DNA from: an uncultured Lachnospiraceae bacterium
GTDB taxonomy: Bacteria > Bacillota > Clostridia > Lachnospirales > Lachnospiraceae
DNA length: 7,645 bases
NCBI GenBank assembly: GCA_902783445.1
Contig: CACZQX010000036.1
Span: 1 to 7,645 of the forward strand
Reading direction: 5' to 3'
Each line of letters begins with the position of its first letter. Within the stretch, counting starts at the first letter, position 1. The translations under genes were made by a program, and so were the position numbers. Below, in pieces: positions 1 through 5,461 of the stretch. The notes beneath the pieces are model-generated. The model saw only the letters and a list, made by a program, of their open reading frames with translations, did not search any database and had not been told where the DNA came from.

Positions 1-42
1 GGGCTTGGCAGTCAGCATTTTTGTTTGTTGGCTTATTATCTG

Positions 43-70
43 AAATGATAGATTTTTCTATCATTTTTTT
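43..70 (+). terminator. Rho-independent terminator of an upstream unit
   Basis: A 9-bp perfect stem (43-51 paired with 58-66) with a 6-nt loop runs into an unbroken T run to position 70. A TGA in reading frame 2 (41-43) and another in frame 1 (46-48) touch the hairpin, so the 3' end of a rightward gene probably lies in positions 1-48. The frame-2 tail is hydrophobic (AVSIFVCWLII), which would suit a membrane protein, but too little is present to name a gene or choose the frame. The hairpin separates that unit from the acyltransferase gene. Confidence 0.75.
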
Positions 71-117
71 ATTGCTTCCTTAACAGCTATATAATATGGC
101 ATTGTTATATGCAATTA

Positions 118-126
118 TGATATAAT
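118..126 (+). promoter_or_regulatory. Extended -10 promoter for the acyltransferase gene
   Basis: TGATATAAT is an exact extended -10 element (TGN followed by the consensus TATAAT at 121-126). No good -35 box lies 16-18 bp upstream, which is tolerated by extended -10 promoters. Transcription would start near 132-134, about 30 nt before the preferred TTG start and about 15 nt before the alternative ATG. Confidence 0.6.
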
Positions 127-163
127 ACATGACTGAAAGAATGCTTAAATGCGAGGGAGAAAT

Positions 164-1213
164 TTGAAGAGAGAAAGATATCTGGACATAGCAAGAGCTC
201 TGGCGATTATATTTATTGTTGTGGGGCACACTCTTGTCCACAGCGAACATTGTTATTATATATTTAAAATGCTTTACGGCTTTCATGTTGCTTTGTTCTT
301 CGTTATATCGGGATATAGCTTTAAAGTTGACAATTTAAGCTTTTGGGCATTTTTAAAGAAAAAGCTTTTAAGAATTATGCTGCCGTATTTTATATGGGCA
401 TTTTTGTTCCTTATTCCTTATTTTGCTTTCGGCTCCGGCGTGGGAGAAAGCGTGGGTGTGTCATCATCCTTTAATCTTAAGGAAATGCTTTTGAATGTCC
501 TATACGGAAACGGCAATATGGAAGCACTGAAACAAAACAGTTCTTTGTGGTTTTTGCCGGCGCTATTTAGCATGGAAATAATATATTATTTTGTAATTAA
601 GCTTATTGGATTATTTAAAAGAAATGGGGCAACGAAATACATTCTGTTTATTCCTATAATCGCTGTTGCTTTTCTTGTGACATATTGCCTTAAAATACAG
701 CTTCCTTGGGGAATAAACACGGCATTGGTAATGGGAATATTCTTTTATTTCGGTTGGATACTTAAAAGTATTGATTATGCTGATAAAAAGATTTTTGCAA
801 ATCCATTATTTATGGTATCCATGTTTGCCTTCGGAGCCGCATCGATTCTTGCAAACTCCATTGTTATGTGCATTGATTATGTTTACGGAAATTTGCTGCT
901 TTGCATCCTATCGGGGATTACAATGGCTTTGGGCGTATTTGCCATATCCGTGAAAGTCAAGTCTTGCGCATGGCTTGAGTATATCGGAAGAAATACAATG
1001 GGGATACTTATATTTCACAAGCTGATCATTGTGCTTTTCCAAACGAAGATGGGGCGTATATCGGATTTGCTTATGAGCAGTAACATTGTGACGGAAATAA
1101 TGATAAGCTTGCTTGCGGTTGCAGTCAGCATAGTGCTTAGCTTAATTGTAAATTTATTGTTAAAGAAAATACTACCGTTTACTATCGGTGAGAAATATAA
1201 AAGGGCAGTTTAA
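164..1213 (+). CDS. Membrane acyltransferase, acyltransferase-3 family
   Basis: This is an integral membrane acyltransferase of the acyltransferase-3 family (PF01757; NolL/OafA-like), whose members transfer acetyl or other acyl groups from the cytoplasm onto cell-surface sugars. About ten hydrophobic segments span the protein. Family marks, numbered from the ATG at 149, are LDIARALAI followed by GH with the conserved His27, FHVALFFVISGY near residues 45-56, WFLPALF at 134-140, and YIGRNTMGILIFH at 278-290. The usual length is about 330-370 residues, so it is complete. I prefer the TTG at 164: GAGG (153-156) lies 7 nt upstream, and the resulting N-terminus (MKRERYLDIA) is typical of the family, while the ATG at 149 has no clear ribosome site. 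It appears to be a single-gene unit. The acceptor is unknown, and no polysaccharide genes are nearby. Confidence 0.88.
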   Translation: MKRERYLDIARALAIIFIVVGHTLVHSEHCYYIFKMLYGFHVALFFVISGYSFKVDNLSFWAFLKKKLLRIMLPYFIWAFLFLIPYFAFGSGVGESVGVSSSFNLKEMLLNVLYGNGNMEALKQNSSLWFLPALFSMEIIYYFVIKLIGLFKRNGATKYILFIPIIAVAFLVTYCLKIQLPWGINTALVMGIFFYFGWILKSIDYADKKIFANPLFMVSMFAFGAASILANSIVMCIDYVYGNLLLCILSGITMALGVFAISVKVKSCAWLEYIGRNTMGILIFHKLIIVLFQTKMGRISDLLMSSNIVTEIMISLLAVAVSIVLSLIVNLLLKKILPFTIGEKYKRAV

Positions 1214-1231
1214 CTGCCCTTCCTTTTTGTT
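1201..1231. terminator. Bidirectional terminator between convergent genes
   Basis: A perfect palindrome with 10-bp arms (1201-1210 and 1212-1221, AAGGGCAGTT and its complement) is followed on the + strand by CCTTTTTGTTTTT. On the - strand the stem continues into TTTTATATTT. It can therefore end both the acyltransferase gene and the leftward dehydrogenase. The acyltransferase stop codon TAA (1211-1213) lies in the loop itself. Confidence 0.88.
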
Positions 1232-1232
1232 T

Positions 1233-2339
1233 TTATTCAAATGGGAATTTGTAATCCAAATTCAATGCGTCTCTTACGGCGATAATCTCTTTTTGTACCG
1301 CTTCTCCCACAGGGACGCCTTTGTCTTTACGATCCAACCAAACGAGATATTCTTTTTCGCCGGCGGTATAAATGCGTTCCTGTCCCGGTGCTTTTTCGGA
1401 AGCACGAAGTTCGCGTAAAATATCACCGCAGGTTTTCTTAAAACTTTTTGTTCCCATAAAAGCTTCAGGGTCGATAACAATGAAGAAATGACCGAGGCCG
1501 TAAGGTCTTTGATTGCCTGCTTCATCCTTACCTGTAAGATATTTAAGGAAATGACCTGCCGATAATGCGGCCGAAAGCACTTCAACTACGGTAGCATAAC
1601 CGTATCCTTTGTAACCGGCAAGCTCTTCGCCTATTCCTCCGAGAGGTGCGAGAGCGGCATTTCCGCTTGTTAAATCTTTGAGTATCTGATTGCTGTCTGT
1701 CATTGCGCTGCCGTCGCGACCGATAACCATGCCGGCCGGAGTATCTTTACCGGAACGAGCGTAGTATTCGATTTTACCACGCTGTGTAATGGATGTTGCG
1801 CAGTCAATAACAAACGGGAAATCTTCATCTGTCGGGAATCCTACCGTAAGAGGGTTGGTTCCCAACATATTTTCAACGCCGAATGTCGGAGCGATGGAAG
1901 GTCTTGCATTGGTGCCGGTCATACCGATCATTCCGGCTTTTGTTGCCATTGTAACCCAATAACCGGCTATTCCGTAATGTGTTGAGTTCCTTACGGTAAC
2001 CATTGCCATTCCGTTTCGTCCTGCTTTTTTAATTGCCATATTCATGGCTTTGTATGAAGCAACCATGCCCATGCCGTCGTTAGCATCCAAAACAGCGGTT
2101 GTTGGGGTTTCCTTTAATACGTCGATTTTTGTAACCGGATTTTGAATGCCGGCAACGATTCTGTCGATGTAAATAGGTTTGAATCTATTGCATCCGTGAC
2201 TTTCTATGCCTCGTCTGTCGCTTTCAAGCAAAACGTCGGCGCAAATCTTAGCATCTTCTTCCGGCACCCCATAGCCTTTAAATGCGTCAATTAAAAAAGA
2301 ATTCATTAATTCCCATGAAACATAAGGTCTTGTTTCCAT
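1233..2339 (-). CDS. Ldh_2-family NAD(P)-dependent 2-hydroxyacid dehydrogenase
   Basis: This is a soluble oxidoreductase of the malate/L-lactate dehydrogenase type 2 family (PF02615, COG2055). The family includes ureidoglycolate dehydrogenase AllD, sulfolactate dehydrogenase ComC, piperideine-2-carboxylate reductase DpkA and diketogulonate reductase DlgD, so the fold is clear but the substrate is not. Visible marks are RGIESHGCNRF (residues 43-53, with the family's His48 and Arg52), STHYGIAGYW (119-128, with the conserved His121), TGTNARPSIAP (141-151), MLGTNPL (158-164, nucleotide site) and KGYGYATVVEVLSAALSAG (244-262). At 368 residues it is slightly longer than the usual 330-350. A strong GGAGGAG site sits just before the ATG. 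It lies 61 bp downstream of the acpS-like gene on the same strand with only a weak hairpin between, so it may be the last gene of that operon. Confidence 0.9.
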   Translation of the reverse strand: METRPYVSWELMNSFLIDAFKGYGVPEEDAKICADVLLESDRRGIESHGCNRFKPIYIDRIVAGIQNPVTKIDVLKETPTTAVLDANDGMGMVASYKAMNMAIKKAGRNGMAMVTVRNSTHYGIAGYWVTMATKAGMIGMTGTNARPSIAPTFGVENMLGTNPLTVGFPTDEDFPFVIDCATSITQRGKIEYYARSGKDTPAGMVIGRDGSAMTDSNQILKDLTSGNAALAPLGGIGEELAGYKGYGYATVVEVLSAALSAGHFLKYLTGKDEAGNQRPYGLGHFFIVIDPEAFMGTKSFKKTCGDILRELRASEKAPGQERIYTAGEKEYLVWLDRKDKGVPVGEAVQKEIIAVRDALNLDYKFPFE

Positions 2340-2400
2340 ATTCTTCTCCTCCTATATATAAGGTTATACCTTTTTATTATTTATAAAATTGCTTATGCAA

Positions 2401-2853
2401 TTAAATTTCCGTAACCGCCCCCGATAATATGGTATTATCGTCTATTGAAATATCAACTTTGATGGATTTGATTTTGCATTTTTCGGCATGATCTTTTAAA
2501 AGTCCGGATAAATTGATTGTGTAGCATGCAATGTCATTTGGCAATATTTCAATATCTTTCCAATGAAAGAGTGTGTTTGACGATAGATTTAAAGATTTAA
2601 AAACCGCCTCTTTTGCACAAAACAAGCAAGCAAGACTAAGCATTCTATCGTCAACATCGGGAAGAGATTGCAAGATAATATCTTCAAAGTCGGAATTCTT
2701 ATATAATAAGCCTTTTTTGAAATCCGCAAAAGAAAGGCTCTTTTCTTTTTCCGTATAACTGTGTTTTAGGAAAGATTCAAAGCCGACTTTGTCATTAGCC
2801 ATATTTAAAAATCTCTTAATATCAAAAGTATCCGTTCCGATTCCGAAAATCAT
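2401..2853 (-). CDS. Divergent holo-ACP synthase (4'-phosphopantetheinyl transferase, AcpS type)
   Basis: It probably transfers 4'-phosphopantetheine from CoA to a serine of an acyl carrier protein. The N-terminus MIFGIGTDTFDIKRF matches the AcpS start motif (GxGTDxxxIxRF), including the metal-binding Asp8. CAKEAVFKSL (79-88) matches the second motif, with Glu82 and Lys81/Lys86. At 150 residues it is about 25-30 longer than typical AcpS (about 120-125). The extra length lies around residues 40-70, between the YTEKE segment and the KEA motif. The C-terminal part reads VDISIDDN where most AcpS proteins have SxSH, so the usual His is absent. It lies 31 bp downstream of the esterase gene on the same strand, with a weak AAGG ribosome site. 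An ACP-like gene is encoded divergently nearby, and this enzyme may be dedicated to it. I leave the symbol blank because it may be a second, specialised copy. Confidence 0.85.
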   Translation of the reverse strand: MIFGIGTDTFDIKRFLNMANDKVGFESFLKHSYTEKEKSLSFADFKKGLLYKNSDFEDIILQSLPDVDDRMLSLACLFCAKEAVFKSLNLSSNTLFHWKDIEILPNDIACYTINLSGLLKDHAEKCKIKSIKVDISIDDNTILSGAVTEI

Positions 2854-2884
2854 ATCTTAATTAAAACCTTGTCGATTGTTACAA

Positions 2885-3664
2885 TTATTTATCCAACAGC
2901 CATTTGAGTGCATCTTCCAAATGTGCATCCCAGTATCCCCAAAGATGATCGCCTTCATCCAATAAATCCACAAGATCGAAGCCCTTTTCTCTTAAAAGAG
3001 AAACTAATTTTTCGTTATCGGATCTGGTGAAATCCTTATCGCCGCAAGCCAGGTAAAGGGATATGTCCTTTGGATCGCATATAAATGATTCTTGCTCCAA
3101 TACATACAATGGATTGAAATCGGAAGTCTTAACGGCTTTTCTGTCGCATAATTCCGTAGGCATATGACCGTTGAAACCGTTTACAAAAATAGCCGAAGCT
3201 CTAAGGCTTACCGCACTGCTGAACAATACGGCTTTGGAATATTTGTTTGTTGTTTTAAGTACTGCGTTTAATGAACCGTAACCGCCCATGGAGCAACCGC
3301 CTATAAAGGTTTTCTTCGGGTCTTTTGTAACCGGGAAAATCTCTTGAACGTATTCGTAAAGCTCTTCCGTAAGATAGCTGAAAAACGGGTAGCCGTGTTC
3401 TGCGTTTATATAAAATGAATTGCCCGCATCCGGCAACACAACGGCTATTCCGTAAGTGTCTACAAGTTCGCAAATGTTGGTTCTTTTTATCCAAGTAAAT
3501 CCGTCGTCGAAGGCGCCGTGCAATAGGTATAACACGGGAAAATCTTTGCTTGGTGGAACATATTCGTTTTCGAATACCCCCGGACGAACTTTCGGCAAAA
3601 GAACGTGAAAATTCATATTTGTACCCATGCAAATCGAAGGGTATTGTACCGTTAAATGTGTCAT
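2885..3664 (-). CDS. Alpha/beta-hydrolase esterase (PF00756, esterase D / tributyrin esterase type)
   Basis: This is a cytoplasmic serine hydrolase of the esterase-D family (PF00756), which includes S-formylglutathione hydrolases, tributyrin esterases and feruloyl esterases. No signal peptide or membrane segment is seen. The catalytic set is readable: YLLHG (46-50, oxyanion region), the nucleophile Ser125 in GGCSMGG, a likely acid Asp209 in LACGDKD, and His240 in DEGDHLWGYW. The length of 259 residues is normal. A GAGG site (complement of 3671-3674) lies 6 nt before the ATG. It is the first gene of a leftward unit, with the acpS-like gene 31 bp behind it. The substrate cannot be read from sequence. 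Its company suggests hydrolysis of an ester or thioester linked to the nearby carrier protein, perhaps a proofreading role, but that is inference. Confidence 0.88.
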   Translation of the reverse strand: MTHLTVQYPSICMGTNMNFHVLLPKVRPGVFENEYVPPSKDFPVLYLLHGAFDDGFTWIKRTNICELVDTYGIAVVLPDAGNSFYINAEHGYPFFSYLTEELYEYVQEIFPVTKDPKKTFIGGCSMGGYGSLNAVLKTTNKYSKAVLFSSAVSLRASAIFVNGFNGHMPTELCDRKAVKTSDFNPLYVLEQESFICDPKDISLYLACGDKDFTRSDNEKLVSLLREKGFDLVDLLDEGDHLWGYWDAHLEDALKWLLDK

Positions 3665-3681
3665 ATAAAACCTCTTTTTTG

Positions 3682-3691
3682 TCCGATCGGA
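3682..3691. repeat. Perfect 10-bp palindrome in the esterase leader
   Basis: TCCGATCGGA reads identically on both strands and stands out as GC-rich in AT-rich surroundings. It lies 18 bp before the esterase start codon and a few bases upstream of its ribosome site, a position suitable for an operator. No regulator can be named. Confidence 0.35.
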
Positions 3692-3724
3692 ACCGCATAC
3701 ATTTATTTATTGAATTTATGCAAT

Positions 3725-3744
3725 ATGATTTTGCTAAAAATATA
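3725..3744 (+). repeat. Direct repeat, copy 1
   Basis: This 20-bp element (ATGATTTTGCTAAAAATATA) recurs at 3899-3918 with a single mismatch (G to T at its ninth base). The two copies are 174 bp apart in the same orientation, one nearer each divergent gene, so they may be regulator-binding sites shared by the two units. Confidence 0.6.
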
Positions 3745-3844
3745 CGGTTTATAGTGTGATATTACTAAACATCCTTAGCCAATCAGATTGATATAAGTCT
3801 ACCATATTTACTGATAAACTACAAGATTAGAGGAGAAAAGGATA

Positions 3845-3868
3845 GTGAAAAATCCGAGTCAATTCTAA
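3845..3868 (+). CDS. Possible 7-codon leader peptide
   Basis: A GTG start followed by AAA AAT CCG AGT CAA TTC TAA encodes VKNPSQF. It is preceded by a good ribosome site, AGAGGAG (3829-3835), 9 nt upstream. It lies about 175 bp before the ACP gene and would be translated only if transcription begins upstream of 3829. It could be a leader peptide, a remnant of a lost gene, or chance; nothing in the composition decides. Confidence 0.2.
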   Translation: MKNPSQF

Positions 3869-3874
3869 AATCAA

Positions 3875-3890
3875 TTGTGTTGCAGCACAA
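3875..3890. repeat. Imperfect 16-bp palindrome
   Basis: TTGTGTTGCAGCACAA is symmetric except for one T/G pair, which would still form a wobble in RNA. It sits just before the second copy of the direct repeat. It may be an operator. It is not a good terminator in either direction because no proper T run follows. Confidence 0.3.
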
Positions 3891-3898
3891 AAAATAAA

Positions 3899-3918
3899 AT
3901 GATTTTTCTAAAAATATA
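3899..3918 (+). repeat. Direct repeat, copy 2
   Basis: This matches 3725-3744 at 19 of 20 positions. It lies about 125 bp upstream of the ACP start and upstream of both rightward TATAAT hexamers, so it could be an activator or repressor site for the ACP promoter. Confidence 0.6.
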
Positions 3919-3991
3919 GTGACCTGCTTTAATGAAATGAATAAAGGCTTTTAATATAATGAATTACATCAGATAACACATAGGTGTTGAA

Positions 3992-3997
3992 TATAAT
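3992..3997 (+). promoter_or_regulatory. Candidate -10 box for the ACP gene
   Basis: A consensus TATAAT lies about 46 bp before the ACP start codon. The -35 position has no recognisable box. A second TATAAT at 3955-3960 is an equally plausible alternative. Weak -35 boxes would fit an activator-dependent promoter. Confidence 0.4.
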
Positions 3998-4043
3998 TTA
4001 AGATAAAAATAAGGCTGAAAGCCAAAAATCAGGAGGTACAGTA

Positions 4044-4283
4044 ATGGAAACAAGAGAAGAAATCGTAGCAGCAATCATCGAAAGAGTTAAAGCATACGCA
4101 GGTGACGGAGATTATACAGAAGCAACAGCATTTGCTGACTTAAACTTAAAATCATCTAACTATTCACAGATGATTAACGTTCTTGAAGATGGATGCGACG
4201 TTGAAATTCCTTACATGGAATTCAAACGTAAAAAAACAATCGGAGAAGCAGCTGACTTCATCATGAACCTTGTTGAATGCTAG
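4044..4283 (+). CDS. Atypical acyl carrier protein
   Basis: This 79-residue protein has the size and helix pattern of an acyl carrier protein, which holds acyl groups as thioesters on a phosphopantetheine arm. It aligns without gaps to E. coli AcpP, recalled from memory, through the core: DLNLKSSNYSQMI (32-44) against DLGADSLDTVELV, then VEIP (53-56) against TEIP. Ser37 is the likely modified serine, with Ser38 adjacent. The usual DSL is KSS. The acidic positions Asp35, Asp38 and Glu41 become Lys36, Asn39 and Gln42, and helix III is basic (KRKK, 61-64). Different partner enzymes are therefore likely. The start is fixed by AGGAGG (4031-4036), 7 nt before ATG. Codon use is strongly biased (alanine only GCA or GCT, isoleucine mostly ATC), suggesting high expression. 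A divergent AcpS lies across the intergenic region and a Pta-family gene follows. Confidence 0.85.
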   Translation: METREEIVAAIIERVKAYAGDGDYTEATAFADLNLKSSNYSQMINVLEDGCDVEIPYMEFKRKKTIGEAADFIMNLVEC

Positions 4284-4318
4284 TCTCCGGCATTGGCTGA
4301 ATAATTGGCGAATTTTTG

Positions 4319-4349
4319 GGCGGGAGAATTATTCTTCCGCCTATTTTAT
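4319..4349 (+). terminator. Terminator or attenuator between the ACP and pta-like genes
   Basis: A 10-bp stem with one G-T wobble (4319-4328 with 4332-4341) has a 3-nt loop and is followed by TATTTTAT. The T tract is broken, so termination may be partial, giving more ACP than Pta-like protein. A competing 8-bp hairpin is possible: GAATAATT at 4299-4306 pairs perfectly with 4327-4334, which overlaps both arms of the terminator. The two structures are mutually exclusive. Confidence 0.6.
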
Positions 4350-4386
4350 AGGACGGATAATAAAAAATATAAAGGAGAATTAGAAC

Positions 4387-5388
4387 ATGAGTAACATAAT
4401 GGAAGAAATCTATGCAAAAGCAAAAAAAGATGTTCAGATAGTGGCTTTTCCGGAAGTTGAAGAAGAAAAAATCTGGCAGGCCGCAAAACAGTGCCTTGAT
4501 GAAGGCATTTGCAAACCGATGATGGTAGGCAAAATGGAAGATATCGAAAAATATTCCAAAGAGTACGGAATAAGCCTTGACGGATTTTTAGTAAAAGATG
4601 CGGGAGATGAGGCTTTAATCGAAGACCTTGGAGAGAGATATTCCAAAATCAATCCTGAAATGAGCGCAAAAGCCGTAAAACGTAAAGCTAAAGATCCGAT
4701 GTATGTAGCACTTTTCTTACAGGCAGTGGGAGAAGCCGATGTTATGTTTGCGGGCTTAAGCCACTCAACGGGTGACGTGCTTTGGGCAGGTCAGATGGTT
4801 ATCGGTCTTAAAGAAGGAGTTTCAACGGTTTCATCTGTTGGTATTTCCGAAATCCCGGGCTATGAAGGAAGCGAAGGAAACATGCTTATTATCGGCGATA
4901 GCGCCGTTTGCGTAAATCCTGATTCGGAAGACCTTGCAAGTATTGCCGTTTCAGCTTGCGATACTGCAAAAGATTTACTCGGTTGGGAGCCAAGATGTGC
5001 AATGCTTTCATATTCAACATGCGGAAGTGCGGAAAGCGATCTTGTTGATAAAGTAAGAAATGCAATCGAAATTGCTCACAAAATGAGACCTGAATACAAA
5101 ATCGACGGAGAATTCCAGCTTGATGCGGCAATCGTTCCTAAGATCGCTCAGAAAAAAGTTAACCGCGAAAGTGATGTTGCCGGTAAGGCAAATATCCTTA
5201 TTTGGCCTGACTTAAACGTTGGTAACATCGGTGTTAAACTTTTACAGCTTTTCGGTAAGGCAGATGCATACGGTCCTATACTTCAGGGCTTTAAGAAGAT
5301 AGTTTGCGACTGCTCAAGAAGTGCTCCTGTAAGCGAACTTGTTGGAAATATTGCAATCAGTGCGGTAAGAGCTCAGGTAAATAAATAA
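4387..5388 (+). CDS. Phosphate acetyl/butyryltransferase family protein (Pta-like)
   Basis: Pta enzymes interconvert acetyl-CoA plus phosphate and acetyl phosphate plus CoA in the cytoplasm (PF01515). At 333 residues it is full length. Marks are GLSHSTGDV (123-131), AMLSYSTCGSA (205-215), DGEFQLDAAIVP (240-251), AGKANILIWPDLNVGNIG (265-282), AYGPILQG (294-301) and CSRS (309-312). The last keeps the Ser-Arg pair (310-311) that is catalytic in the Methanosarcina enzyme. Several positions deviate from my memory of B. subtilis Pta: DxxRPALQ is DVLWAGQM (Trp133 for Arg), the KG of the RRKGK stretch is missing, NDLSRGC is CDCSRSA, and GNIGYK is GNIGVK. AAAGGAG lies 9 nt before ATG. The usual partner ackA is not adjacent; an ACP gene precedes it. 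It may use another acyl group or carrier, so I leave the symbol blank. Confidence 0.9.
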   Translation: MSNIMEEIYAKAKKDVQIVAFPEVEEEKIWQAAKQCLDEGICKPMMVGKMEDIEKYSKEYGISLDGFLVKDAGDEALIEDLGERYSKINPEMSAKAVKRKAKDPMYVALFLQAVGEADVMFAGLSHSTGDVLWAGQMVIGLKEGVSTVSSVGISEIPGYEGSEGNMLIIGDSAVCVNPDSEDLASIAVSACDTAKDLLGWEPRCAMLSYSTCGSAESDLVDKVRNAIEIAHKMRPEYKIDGEFQLDAAIVPKIAQKKVNRESDVAGKANILIWPDLNVGNIGVKLLQLFGKADAYGPILQGFKKIVCDCSRSAPVSELVGNIAISAVRAQVNK

Positions 5389-5401
5389 TAATTTTAAAAA
5401 T

Positions 5402-5447
5402 AAAAGCTTGCGAAATCATCTTAAGTGAATTTCGCAAGCTTTTTTAT
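5402..5447. terminator. Strong bidirectional terminator
   Basis: A perfect 15-bp stem (5402-5416 with 5429-5443) with a 12-nt loop is followed by a T run on the + strand. On the - strand the stem leads into TTTTATTTTTA. It lies between two convergent genes and can end both the pta-like transcript and the leftward membrane gene. Confidence 0.93.
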
Positions 5448-5461
5448 TTGTTTGAAAAAAA

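Larger units (their letters stand above)
3665..4043. other. Divergent intergenic region between the esterase and ACP genes
   Basis: This 379-bp non-coding, very AT-rich stretch separates two divergent units. It holds a 20-bp direct repeat (3725-3744 and 3899-3918), a perfect 10-bp palindrome TCCGATCGGA (3682-3691), an imperfect palindrome (3875-3890), a small hairpin GGCT-GAA-AGCC (4013-4023) just before the ACP ribosome site, and a short possible leader ORF (3845-3868). Two TATAAT hexamers point rightward (3955-3960 and 3992-3997), neither with a convincing -35. I could not identify a convincing leftward promoter for the esterase. Confidence 0.6.

Noticed and set aside
1..83. Partial coding region at the left edge, in frame 2 (ends 43), frame 1 (ends 48) or frame 3 (ends 83)
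   Set aside because: Only 14-26 codons are present, all frames are plausible, and the frame-3 option runs through the terminator hairpin. No protein family is recognisable.
141..167. An 8-codon ORF (MLKCEGEI) whose TGA overlaps the acyltransferase TTG start
   Set aside because: It has no convincing ribosome site, and the overlap can arise by chance in such a short stretch.
1188..1585. ORFs overlapping the dehydrogenase gene in other frames (1188-1418 + and 1274-1585 -)
   Set aside because: They lie in shadow of a well-supported conserved gene and have unlikely compositions.
2377..2400. Hairpin TTGC-ATAA-GCAA after the acpS-like stop on the - strand as a terminator
   Set aside because: The stem is only 4 bp and the T run is short, so it is not convincing; read-through to the dehydrogenase gene is plausible.
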